The position numbers and the translations under genes were made by a program. This document shows, piece after piece, positions 45,706 to 57,700 of a stretch of DNA of 64,000 nt (its first letter is position 1; each line of letters starts with the position of its first letter). The stretch lies in NCBI GenBank assembly GCA_024734555.1, contig JANPWX010000010.1, positions 3,103,140 to 3,167,139 on the forward strand, in the 5' to 3' direction. Source of the stretch: Trochalopteron elliotii. Taxonomy: Eukaryota; Chordata; Aves; Passeriformes; Leiothrichidae. Below the pieces are notes generated by a model. The model worked only from the letters and a program-made list of their open reading frames with translations. It did not search any database and had not been told where the DNA came from.

Positions 45706-48700
45706 AGAGATAGCACATGGTGAATCATTCTCTAGGAGAGAAGTACTCTTATTGAAGGGCAGCATGACCCTCCAGTCCAAGTATCAGAGTCCAAATACTT
45801 GCACAGCTTGAAGGAACCAAAGAGAGTGAAAGAAAGTACAAGATGGGAAGGAAGAGAGCCAAAACCCAGAGCTTACCTTTCTCATAAGCCAGAGACCTTG
45901 TAGAATGTCTTTTTGGGGTCTTTTCCAGGACCAGACTATTTTCTTGGAACAAAACATATATGTGTAACAGACTTTCATAGTAAGCATGTAAAAGGCATAT
46001 AAGAAAGCAGTTCTTTGAAGCCACAAGTATGTTTGTGTGTTGCACATCAAGCTTCAGATGCAGATATAAGAGATTACAGACCTGCTGAGACTTGACCAGA
46101 GGGGCAGAGAAGGAAAGATGGGCCATGAGCTAACAGTGGAAAAATAAATATATGCAAAATACCCCACAAGAAAGACATTCTGGAGAGTTTCCTGGTCTAA
46201 AAGCAAAAGTCAGTCCCAGCTCACTTTAAGAAATTCATGAAAATAGTCAAGGTCTTTATATCAAAGGGTGAAATCTCTGGTCCAGCCCACTGCTAGACCT
46301 TACCTCTCTTTTCTTACTCTGTGAGCAAGCTATGGGCCCTACATTACCTGTACATTCAATGGCTAAATTACAGACTAGATAGAGACAGAGAAACCTCTCT
46401 GAACTTGACATTTAGTCATGTAATACTTTTAAAGTATTAAGTATTCGGCTGATCTTCCTCCAAAAGCTGCTGCTGTAAACAATGCGTAACATAAAAACAG
46501 ATAATAAAGGGAGAGCATGGTGAAATGTGATGGATGAGATTTATTACTATCACCTATTTGTATTTTCAATTTTCCTCTTGACAAAAATGAAACAAAACAA
46601 AACACCTCCAAACCCAAAACCACGCGGATAAGGAGACTTTACCAAAGGTAGCATCTGCACAGGGAAATGTAACATGATAGCATGCTTCAAGCAGTTTTGG
46701 GAATGGAGGGACCTCTAATTGTTGGAAATGGTCAAATAGGGAAGGACAGCAAAGGAAAAAGAAAAGATTAGGCCTGACTATTGAAATTCCCTGTTTATAC
46801 TTGAACTCTGACATCTGGTATAGCAGATTTGCTGGAGGGTAAGTGAAGAGGGTTACAGTACAAAAGAAGAGGAAAAATGTACGGGCTGGGAGTAATTTAT
46901 TGCTTGCATTTCAAGATTAAGGAGATTTGACAGATTCCTTCCCTGAAGTTCCTTGTTCCAAGTGCAGGTTTTTGGAGGCTGGTGTAGAAAAATAATCCAA
47001 CTCTCTGTCTGGTTTTTGTATACGGATCTATCTGCCTGACTGTCAGTCATGGTCTTTAGATCTAAACATCATTTCCTTATTCAGTTGGAGGATGGGGTCT
47101 GCAGGAAAGTGATCATCTGCAAGCCACTGAAAACTGCATGACATTGAAAAAAAATCCCATTCCCTTCCAATCTGTTAGATTGATGGACCAGAAAGGATAT
47201 TGAATCCATCATCCTGGCTGTGTGTGTTTAGTGGCAATGGAACATGAAACACATTTGGGTCCCATCTGTTGGGAAGTTCAGATGAAAGTTTCCCTTCAGG
47301 ATGTCTCATTTTCACAAACACCAAAAGCCTGCATGGTGAGGGAACCTGAAGGAACTCTGCTGTTACTTGGTGTGAGGATGGCAGAGCTAGGATTTGGCTC
47401 CATTAATAAACATTGTGTTCAGAAAATCCTCCTCTCTAAGACTGCGTATACTCTACTAGGAAAGTGAAGAAGCAAAAGTCTGCAAACACATGAATGATGA
47501 TTCTTCATGCTTATTTAAAATGCTTTGATTTTCAGAGGGTACAAAGTAAAATTTTCAACCTCTGAAGCTTGATGCACCTTCAATCAGTCTCTCCAGCTTG
47601 GCTCTACCAATTTCATTCAGTTAAGTCCATATAATGCAGACATCTTGAGCCTAAATCCAATCTTCTGAAAATAACCTTCTTATTTCAGATGGGCAATATG
47701 TGCCAAAGGGCAGCAGCACTAATGAAGCCCTGGTCATACAGCAGATAGTTGCAAAACCTGTTTTGACTTCAGTGAAGAAGGAATAAAACTGTTTCCTACC
47801 TGCAGTTAATTTACTAATTTCAGGCAAACCTGTGTTCCTCAGACATCCTCCTTGCCTTGCTGTTTTTGTCCAGCTGGACTTTAGAAAGCAGGGTTTCCTG
47901 TGATGCTTTTTAGGCATTGCTCGTGCTTGCCAGGTAGAAGGACTGTCCCTGCCAGTCCTGTGCATCCAGTAGTCCCCAAATCATCTTGAACAACAATGAT
48001 GTAACATTTAAACACTTACTTCATGCAACTCCATTGAGTGAAATATTCTGAAACATTATCTGGCACAAAGGATCCATTCAGTTCTGGTGTTTATAAAATT
48101 GGTGGGCTTTAACCCATTAATTTCATGTTTTCCAAAGCCAGAGGTCCTCCAAGAGGACATGAGAAATGCACATAATACCCAACTTCAATTTATACACAAT
48201 GCTGACATGGGCAAAAACTAAGTTAGTCTGTTGTGTGCATTTCTGTCCCTGTAATGTTTAAGACAATACCTCTAGGAGCTCCAAGCTGGGAGAAGTTGGT
48301 GGTGGTCATGTGCAGGGGTCTGTGGATGGTCCATATTGCCAGCTGATATGAAGCAAGGAGGTTGCACTGCTGCCAATGGAGCTGCACCCTGGTCTAGTTC
48401 TGTTTGAATAGTTTCTGCTATCACCTTTGGATGGTTTTCTTCCCATCTCAGACATAAAAAACGTATTTCATAACAGGCACTTTGTATAAGCCTATTTAAA
48501 TCTTCCATTTTTAAATACCATGGTTAGGAGCTGCCTGAAAGGCAGTCACTGGAAAGCAAGCTCAGCACACACTGCACTTGTCTGTAGTCTGGACAGAGCA
48601 TCACCACTAAAATAAGGCTGTTTCCATCTCCCCAGTGCTCTCCTTCTTCATCTAGGATGGTGTGAAGACCAGCTTGGTATTTCAAAGATTCAGGGTTAAT

Positions 48701-48834
48701 GTCTCACCTTGTCAGTCACTTCACGCGTGATCTTGGCTGGCCAAAGTGCTTCATCTTCATTCCCTTTCTGGGACAATAATAGTAAAATCAAGAGCTGATG
48801 TCACAAAGTATTCAACCTCTTGAGTGAATATCTC
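45706..48834. other. Non-coding stretch without recognised genes
   Basis: Unique-looking. The frames at 45749-46126 and 47651-47965 (minus strand) resemble nothing known. A 78-codon minus frame (48272-48508) has a balanced, protein-like N-terminal composition, but no family is recognised. Confidence 0.5.
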
Positions 48835-49075
48835 AGACACGGATCTGCTGGAGTGAGTTCAAAGGAGGCCAAAAAAGTGGCCTGAATGCTGGAGCCTTTC
48901 TGCTCTGGAGACAGGCTGGGAGAGCTGGGGATGTTCAGCCTGGAGAAAAGAAGAGCCTCTGGAGAGATCTTAGAGGCCTGGCCTGGAGAGCCCCCTGCCT
49001 AAAGGGGCTCCAGAAGAGCTGAAGAGAGACTTTGGAAGGGCCTGGAGGGACAGGACAATGGGTAATGGCTGATGA
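48835..49075 (+). mobile_element. CR1 fragment truncated at both ends
   Basis: Includes ACAGGCTGGGAGAGCTGGGG, TTCAGCCTGGAGAAAAGAAG and TGAAGAGAGACTTTGG, then loses similarity after GGGTAATGGCTG. The usual 3' end is absent. Confidence 0.85.
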
Positions 49076-50649
49076 CATTCTGACTGTTTCTGGAGCTGGG
49101 ATAGGGATTAAACTGATGTCTGTACTTAAGGTTGAGACCTAAAGTCTACCCTGCCAGTTGGTCTTAGTCTCTTTTTTGGTAATTTCCTTGATCTGCAAGG
49201 TTTCCCTGCCCTTACTTGAAGGAAAAGAAATAGGAAAAGTACAAAGGGTCTGAGGAGCACCCTTCCCAGAACCAGTGCTGCATCTGCTGACAAGAGTCTC
49301 TGCTTGAATATTCATATTGGGCTCTGTGGCTCCTCTCCCTTAATTTCCAAAAAAATCCTGGCTTGTCCACAGCTGTTGGTGAAAGAATTAACTGTAATCG
49401 TATTAGGACAGGGGTCTGACTGAAGCCAGGAATGACACAGCTGAGTGATTACTCCCTGTCTTCTGTAACAAAGGCTCCTTCCCTCATTTCAGGTAACAAG
49501 TGGGGTTTTTATTTATGAATGAGCCAGTTCCCAGAGAACAAGAAGTGGTGAAGTCAGCTCAGGCTCAGCTCTTTGGGGACACAGAAATTCATGCTAAATG
49601 GCATCCATTTCACAACTGTTAATGTAAATTTAACAGTTTCTGGTTTAAGTGCCTGGAGATGTACATGCTTGTCAAATACTAATAATTTTAAGTAAGTGAT
49701 GACCCTTGTGTGACTTGGGTAAGTCTTGTCCAAACGCTTACATGTTTCAGAATCATTCAAGCCTTGATCTGACATCCACTAATTGGAATAGTCTTTCTGG
49801 CAGACTAAATATTAGCAGATTCCCTTTCCCTGATGGTGCAGGCAAGCGCTGGAGTCTCAGCACTGACATTCTCCTGACACTGTGTCCTGGGTATCGCCCC
49901 CAGGGAAGGTGATACTGGACTTGGGCATTATCTGGATTAGATTGCAATCAAACCTTCTGGCATCTGTCCCATCCTTCCTTTCTGAAATTCCATTATCCCA
50001 TTATCCTTAAGTTTTTTCAAACGAAAGTAATATTTTTTAGCGGTATCAGATTTTGAAGGAGACTGAGTATGTCAGGAGTAACTTAAATTATTCAAGGCAA
50101 TGCTAAGCTTGTTAGCTTTTTCAGGATTACTTCTTTTCCCAGAGGGAGGTTATTGTGACCTAACTGTGGCAAAGACTCCAGGGTAACATAGCTGCCAGCC
50201 ACAGCTTTGGGTTGGAGTGGACAATTCCATGGGAAGATGCTACTGGAATCACAGAGACATGGTTAGACTCAAAATAATTGCTTAATTCCCCATTTTGGTA
50301 TAGCTTGTCTTTATAGTTTCTTCTGTCTCAGCTCCCTGGATGAAAACTAGAATGAATCCATCTTTTTCCCACCCTTTCATCTGCACTTCTTACTGCATAT
50401 CCGTGAGTTTTTCCCTAAATAATAATGTATAAAAGGCTGAACTGGGCTATCCTTTCTTTCCTATCTCTGAGAGGATGTAAGAACTCATGAATGATCAAGT
50501 ATGAATACAGCAAAAAACTATCTAGCGTTGCCCTTGTTTTGCTCCAGAACCTTAAAAGACATTAATTTTTCATCCTCCTTCCATTGCTGGCATTTTTTAT
50601 TGAGGCAGTAGACTCAGCATCTTGAAGAAATGGTGGTGACACATGGTGT
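49076..50649. other. Non-coding stretch without recognised genes
   Basis: Nothing recognised; a TATAAAAGG box near 50429 has no supporting context. Confidence 0.5.
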
Positions 50650-50745
50650 GATTTTTGGGTTATCCTTGCAGAGACAGGAGTTGGGCTTCAATGATACTTG
50701 TGAGTCTCTTTCAACTCAGGGAGCTTCTATGACTGTATACTGGGT
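50650..50745 (+). mobile_element. CR1 3' terminal scrap
   Basis: GACAGGAGTTGGGCTTCAATG, ATACTTGTGAGTCTCTTTC and AACTCAGGGAGCTTCTATGACT match the CR1 3' end in forward orientation. Confidence 0.8.
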
Positions 50746-51787
50746 TCTCCTGTAAGAAGTGTAATGGAGAATCCCAAAGGTACCTTCACATCAGCAGCCA
50801 GATGGGTCAGTTGCTTTCACTTCCTTTCAAGCCAGACATACAGCACAGCTGGTTCCGGATCTCTTTTCCACCACTGGAATATTTTCCAAAACTGTCTGAA
50901 CTATTTCATAGGTTGCTGGGGGCAAAATACAAACACACAATATCACCGACAATCCCAGAAACAGTGTGAGATTACTTAATTTCCATTTTCTCTATCAGCC
51001 TAAGAAGTTCATGACTGCTTCTGGCATTTCTTTATTCAAAGATAACAAGAGTGGCAGAAACTATGGAACTCCTAATGTGAACTTGAGCATACTGCAGAAC
51101 AGATGCTTTCACCTCAAAACTGGACTGAGCCCAGTGCAATGGACTTGCTTAAAGTATCTTTTCCTGAAGGCACCCCTAATGATTGGCCAACACTTTAACC
51201 ATTGCTTGATCGCCTTAAGCTGTCAACCTCCCCCTTCAATTTACAAGGCTCACTTGCTTGTAACCAATGGTTTTTTGGCTTCAGCTCCTAGCTGTTGGCT
51301 CTTGCTAGTTTGTTTTTTTTTTTTTTTTTTAATGAGTAAACCCCTTTATTATCCCCTTGTGTTGGGCTAATCTGATTGTAGCTCTTGCTGGAAGTGACAG
51401 CTCTTACATCTCTTACCCCATATCATGCACCATTAAGAGTTCCATAATCAGCAAAAGGAGGTAGGTTTGAACCAGCACAGCCCAGAATTTGGCAGAAGTT
51501 ATGTCTTTTTTTCCCAAAGCTCTTACCCAGCAATGAACTCAGTTTTCTTTCTCAGGCGTTAATTGTACAAATTCAGGATTTCTACTGATGAATATATTTC
51601 AACATGTACCTAAGGAAGACTCTTAAGTATTTTACTAGAACAATGGCTACTTAGGCAATTCTTCAAGTACTCTCTTCTGAAGGCAGTAAGACTGAGGCAA
51701 GGTTAAATCCCTGCTGTATAAGACTAATGCTATCCCAGAAAACACTACAGTGAGAGAAGACAAGCCTATTGCTTCTCTGCTGTGAGG
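50746..51787. other. Non-coding stretch with an 18-T run
   Basis: An 18-T homopolymer lies at 51313-51330; a 134-codon plus frame (50966-51370) runs through it and resembles nothing known. Confidence 0.5.
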
Positions 51788-52115
51788 TCATAGGATCATT
51801 GAATGATATGGTTTGGAAGAGACCTTAAAGATCAGCTTCCACCCCCCCTGCCATGGGCAGGGACACCTTCATCTAGACCTTGTTACTCCAAGCCCTGTCC
51901 AACCTGGTCTTGAACATTTCCAGGGGTGGGGCATCCACAGCTTCTCTGGGCAACCTGTGCCAGGGCCTCACCACCCTCATAGGGAAGAATTTCTTCCCAA
52001 TATCCTGTCTAACCCTGTGCCCTGTCAATTTGAAGCCATGCCCCCTTGTCATGTAACTACATGTCCTTGTAAAAAGTCCCTCTCCAACTTTCTTGTAGCC
52101 CTCCTTTGGGTCTCA
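51788..52115 (-). mobile_element. CR1 3' fragment, minus strand
   Basis: TCATAGGATCATTGAATG at the 3' end, then CCTGCCATGGGCAGGGACACC, TTCCAGGGGTGGGGCATCC and CAACCTGTGCCAGGGCCTCACC, all standard CR1 3' sequence reversed. Low divergence. Confidence 0.95.
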
Positions 52116-53336
52116 ATTCATCTCCTCACTCTGTGCTTCAATGACATTCCAGATGACCTGGCAGTTTTGTCAATGGTCACACAGTGGCGGGAGATGTTTA
52201 CAATTGGGTTTCTGGGCACCAGGAGCCCCATGGTTCCACCTCACATATTGCCTGGCATCCTTGTAGTGGGGATACTTCTGCTATCCTTTTAACCATCTTC
52301 GCTCCCAGATGAACCTCCAGAATTGTCCAAAGCCTACTGAAGTGAAACATGTTTTTTTACCAACTTACCTTGTTTTGCTCCAGAACTTTAAAAGACATTA
52401 ATTTTCCAACAGGCTTCAGCTCAGGCTTCCAGTATATGTCTCTCACTTCCAAACACAGCTACCCCAGTTCAGAGACAGTGTGTCTGAAAGCTCCTGGCAC
52501 CCATGTCCTGCAGCGAAAGTTATTAATCTCTGAGTCATGTAGCCAAGGACTTCATATCCTGAGCACAGGTCATCTGGCTGAATGAGTGTCTCCATCCAAA
52601 CTGCCAGCATCAGCACCTTGTCCATATGCAACTTTAACCCTGGTCAGTGCGGTAATGTGGCTGTGCTGATCAGGACTGAAGCTGCAATGTGGACAAGTTT
52701 TCTGGGGGGCCAACCTACAGCTCTGCACCCCCTTCTCTCCTGTCATACACACATAGAAACACGTAAGTGTATGCAGAGCCATGTGCATTTCCTGGCTTTG
52801 TTTCAAAAAGCAGAAAATAAAAAGTGGGAACCTCTGGTCTAATCTGCAGGGACAGGATCTCTGAATTAATAAGTCTTCAATATCTAATTCACCTCCCTGT
52901 CCTCAGCAGAAAGCATAATGATTCCCTCATTGCCTCTAACAAAAGCAATAAAAAGAAAAAAAATAAAATAGAAAATTCCTGAACAATTTTTTTATTGTAA
53001 TTTTTTTAGTTTTTCTCCAACATCAGTAAGTGGGGTTACTTCTGCACTCTTAAAATTAAAACAATCCAGACAAACAACATGTCCTGCTTCCTGCTGCAAT
53101 TATTCCTAATGTTTGGCCGCAGATCAGAGGCAGCAGAAATCTGTATAAATATGACAGTGGAGCAGAGAGCTCTTTCCAACAGAAACGCCTCCTGAATCAT
53201 GTCAGGAATTTATGAGGCTGAGAACAGGCCAAGACTTAAACATATTCTGGATCAAATGACATTGCATAGGTGGCTCTGTTCAGCTTTGCAGCAATGGGAT
53301 GAAGATGGAATCCTCCAGATGGAGGAGTGGAAGGAT

Positions 53337-53376
53337 TTAAAAAAATAATAAATTGATTTTAAAAAAATAATAAATT
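53337..53376. repeat. 20-bp A/T-rich tandem duplication
   Basis: TTTAAAAAAATAATAAATT occurs twice, separated by two bases. Confidence 0.85.
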
Positions 53377-53481
53377 AAAGCCGAGAGTGACAAGAAAAGG
53401 CATTGGCATTTTAAAACTCAGGCTCTCCCAGACAGAGCCAGCAATGAAAAAGCTTTAACAAGTCTTGATTTCACTAGGTCT

Positions 53482-53502
53482 TGTGTGTGTGTGTGTGTGT
53501 GT
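53482..53502. repeat. (TG)n microsatellite
   Basis: About ten TG units, followed by an interrupted TGTGTG. Confidence 0.9.
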
Positions 53503-54123
53503 TGTGTGTACTATTCTTACATCTAAATCTCCCTAGACTACTTTGTGCCTGGTACATAGGAAGAAGCAATACCCATACTACAACCTTTTCCCCTCCAAAT
53601 TGCATTGTCCTGGGGATATGCTTGCCAATTTGGTGCCTGCCTGCTATCATTACAGGTCATTTGGACAAGGTTTCCTCCAGTGGATTTTGTTCAGTGTCTG
53701 CCTCCCATCAAATGTAAAGTATTTTGCCTATCTGAGACCACATGGGGTTAGACAGAATTTTCAGAGCCACATCAGCTCTCTACACCTCAATAAACAAAAT
53801 GAGGGAGGGAGAGCAGTGAGGAGGCAGGCTATCATGTGGTCTCCACTCACCAGCTCGGAAGGTGCAGGACTGAGAAATATCAGGAGTTGCAAAAGAAGCA
53901 CCAACATGTATTTTATTTTCTATTACTGCACTTGTTCAACTTTTCACCACATTTTCCTGAATCATGGGATAATTCTGCATGTCACAGATCTCACTTGTGC
54001 ACCAGCCCAAAGCTTTCTTTAATAAGCAAATTGAATAAGAGTGACTGCACAGTCATAAATAAGGATTTTCCAGGGGTGAACTCTTGATTCAGATTTTTTG
54101 GGCAGGGACAGCTGGGTCATAAT

Positions 54124-54413
54124 GTTTTGAGTTCAGCTGGGGTTGAGTTGATTTTCATCATAGTAGTACAAACTATGCTTTGGATTTGTCATGCAAACAA
54201 TCCTGATAACACAGGGATGTTTTCTTTATTGCCAAGAAGGACTTAGACAGAATCAAGGCTTTTCTTCTCCCCACTTCACCGGTGAGAAAACTGGGGGTGC
54301 ACAGGGAGCTGGGAGGGGACATAGCCCGGACAGCTGACCCCAGCTGACCCAAGGGATATCCCAGACCATATGGCATCATCCTCAGCATATAAAGCTGGGG
54401 GAAGAAAAAGGAA
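54124..54413 (+). mobile_element. Avian ERV LTR, left part (same family as 33799)
   Basis: CAGCTGGGGTTGAGTTGATTTTC, TTTGGATTTGTCATG, GGACAGCTGACCCCAGCTGACC, ATATCCCAGACCATATGG and AGCATATAAAGC (TATA box near 54388) follow the family order. The first bases are degraded. It breaks near 54413 into CR1 sequence. Confidence 0.87.
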
Positions 54414-54657
54414 ATGGCCACAAAAATTACCAGAGGAGTGAAACACCTCTCCTATGGAGACAGGCTGAGAGAAGGTAGAGGGCAGAGGAGAGGGAAGGAG
54501 AGGGAAGGCAAGGTGAGGCAAGGCAAGGCAGCTCCAGGGAGACCTGAGAGCCTAAATGGGCTCCAAGTGAGCTGGAGAGAGACTTCGGACAAGGGTCTGG
54601 AGTGACAGGTCAAGGGGGAATGGCTTTCCACTGACAGAGGGCGAGGTTAGAAGGGGT
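54414..54657 (+). mobile_element. CR1 fragment inside the LTR, both ends missing
   Basis: AACACCTCTCCTATGGAGACAGGCTGAGAG identifies CR1, followed by a purine-rich GGCAA-repeated section (about 54490-54535) and the GGAGAGAGACTTCGG segment. It stops at GGGCGAGGTTAGAAGGGG without the 3' end. Confidence 0.88.
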
Positions 54658-54760
54658 ATTATCTCAATCCATTAGTTTCCTCACTTTCACCTTTCCAATT
54701 CATTCTCCTATCCCACTGGCTGTGTGATGCTTGCTTGCTGAGGGACATTAAGCCACAACA
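54658..54760 (+). mobile_element. Avian ERV LTR, right part
   Basis: TATTATCTCAATCCATTAG, TTTCACCTTTCCAATTC and the end TTAAGCCACAACA match the last 100 bases of the family. Confidence 0.85.
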
Positions 54761-57700
54761 CAAGTTTTGGAGCCAGACTCCATGACCTTTGAAGGGCCTG
54801 TGACATTTTCAAAGGCTCCATTTAACATTGTGTAAAGATACCACTCCCAGAGTCAAATCCAAAAGAGAAATATTGTGTGTTGACCAAGGTGGCACCCTTC
54901 CATGCACAGAGAGTCATGGGTCATGGAAAACTCATATCCTCTGTGAATTCTTGGATCAATTTGCTGATTGTCATGATAAACTAGAATATGGTGCAGCACC
55001 AACTAGACTGCCTCTACAGTCAATGGAAGGAGAGGACAATTGCAATAGGACAGTTTATTCACCACAGAATATAGTGAAGATAAGATATTACATGAATGTG
55101 GAGAATGTTTGTCTATATTCCAGTGCTTAGAAGCAATGTCTGTCCTTGGGTTCTCACTTATATGCCAGCTCAGGGATGTAATATAAACTATTTTCACACT
55201 GTCCATGCTGTTTATAAGATGTCTTTATAAATAAATTAGGATATCCTACAGAGCCATAAGGAAGTACATATTTAACAGAGGGAGATGAGCAGAAAAAAAA
55301 AAAAAAAAGAATATAGCTCTTACCTTAAGGCTAAAAGCTCCTTCAGCTTCAGCAGGAGTTCCAGGGAATGAAATGCAGGTCTGGTACTTTTGCATTTGAA
55401 TACAATAGAACTGTACCCTAGACTTGCTTGTGTCAGAAGCCAGGATGGTATTGCAAAAGGAAGAGTCATTACTTGCTTTTTAAAATACTTTTTCAAACAA
55501 TTGTTTCTGACAATAGCTGGGTAGGACACTAACTGTGTATATAGGATCTAATGTAGTCATATTTGATCATTACTTTTGTAAGAACGTGTTTCTATTCAGA
55601 GATGATTTTTAGAGTGTCTCTCCCCAGCTTGTAAAGATTTAATTTCATTCTCCTGTGGAGGCAGATGAAGTCAGTTTAAGTGCAAGATGTTGCCCCAGCT
55701 CACACCTACACAGCCTGCAGGGCTGTGCCGTATGCTCATGTCTGCTCCAGCCCCTCTGCACATAAGCTGCCAATATTTAAACTTCTTGGCTCTCCTTCAC
55801 TGATGTGTAAGTTAAACCCTCATCTGTGTGACCCCTGACTTTTGCCTCAAACCTTACAACTTGTATATCATTACTGAGTTCCTGTCCCATCATTCCTGGG
55901 CCACCTTTGGACTTTTCCATCAACTTCACTGGAAGTGGAATTCCCATCTTTTTCCAATATTCTTCCACCCAGCTCTGTAATTCCTGGGACCAGTCCATAA
56001 CGCATAACATTCCTCTTCATGCTCCTGCCATGTAGGCCTTTATTAGTTTTGGTCTGCGAGTCAGATCATTGTCTGGATTGTTGGGTGACTAAGCCCTGGA
56101 CAGTAACAAGATTCTGTGCATTCAAAATTTGGCTTCAAATGTTGCAGCTTAAACACAACAGCTTTTGTCACCTTTGACAGATTTTTATTGCTGTTTCCTT
56201 CAATGCTGGTCAATATTAACATAATAAATTTATTTTGATGCTAGAATCCAGTCATTGCTTTGGAAAAAAGTCCTGGGTCTATTGAGAATGCCTCTTAATA
56301 TGAAAGAAATATCTGAATTTCCTTAATTTGTGCAGGGATTTCCCTTTCAGTAGCCTGGCTGGTCTTGGTGGAATAACAGCTAAAAGAAACACTGTGCCCT
56401 GTGATTTGCTCCTTTCTCTTCGTGCTTCAGAGATCAAAATTGTATAAGCTGCACTCTGCTAAAATGGAGGAAGATCTGATAATCACTGTAAAGGCACAAT
56501 AGAAGATGCAGCTGGATTTTTGTAGGGGAAGCAGCTGTGGGATCTGTTTTGAATGGGTAGGATTTGGGGAAATTCCTAAAGACTGGAAATACGTGTGGCA
56601 TTTCTGAAGTGCAAGTACCTGGCAGATAGAGCGTGAACTTCAATGTTTATTATAGTAATAACACATGGCCTCCAAGAGCAGAGCACTGTACAGAAAGCAG
56701 ACATTCAGGGGCTCGTAAGCCTGCTGGCATGTATTTTGGATTCTAGTTCAAATTCAACCTGGTCTGTTAGCAGTGAAAATCTGCCATCCCCTCACTACGT
56801 AGAGTCAGTAAGGAGACATATGTCCATTTTATAAAAGCCAGAGTTACCCTGTACGATCTCCTTGTCAGCAGAGAGATGGGTGCTGAAGGAACTGCTTTCT
56901 TCAGGCCCCTTCAGACAAGAGAGGCTCTTCCTCTTTCACATTATTTCTGAAGGCATATAAAGTCTCTCATATTATTTGACTGAGACACACCCCTCTGACC
57001 CTTGCAGATGAACTCAGCTGGAAAGCAGCCTTGTTTGCCCTATTTGACCAGGGATCTCCAGAAACACTTCCCACAAGGACGCCTGAAGATAAAATATGGT
57101 CTTCTTTGAGGTGGGACATGCAAGTTTTAGGAGTCTTGTACCAACATTTGGAGAAATGGGACAGCAGTGTCCTTGTAATCTCAGGGGTGAAAAGAAGAGG
57201 CTTGTGAAGCAGACCGACTGGGAGATGAGTTGTTGGCTTTCACACCTCCACAGGCTCGCTCTTCCAGGCAAAAGATGCAAAAGATGCAAATTGATCAAGT
57301 CACAGCCTGGATTGCTTTTCCAGTAGTGAGTTTTCAGCTGTTTGCTCATTAAGCAAACAGAGCCCAAAGTGTGTCTGTATTTTTATACCAGTTAATTGCC
57401 TGAGGCTCCTACCTACCCACCTGCCTCTTCCTTCATAGTCAAGTCACTCATTTTCCTGTAGACCACATCCAGGCTGTTGAACTGATTTAGATAACAAGCA
57501 CTGTGGCAGAAGGTCCATTCACATGTATAATAGCATATCTGTGCTCATGCTGCATGGGGCCTAGAGGCTTCCTATAAGACCTGCAGCAATGTCAAGATAC
57601 ACCTAGAATGTGAAACCCATGCATTCTGGTTTAAAGACAAGCTGGGTTTTCTTCTTGAAGAGCAGTCCACATTTACTGCCCCTTTGTCGAGGCGAAACTC

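Larger units (their letters stand above)
52116..54123. other. Non-coding stretch with simple repeats
   Basis: Holds a tandem A/T-rich duplication (53337-53376) and a (TG)n tract (53482-53502). Chance frames only. Confidence 0.55.

Noticed and set aside
48272..48508. 78-codon minus frame as a small gene
   Set aside because: Only the first half looks protein-like, no homologue is recognised, and one frame of this size is expected by chance in 64 kb.
50429..50440. TATAAAAGG as a gene promoter
   Set aside because: No supporting CCAAT or Inr context, reading frame or repeat match.
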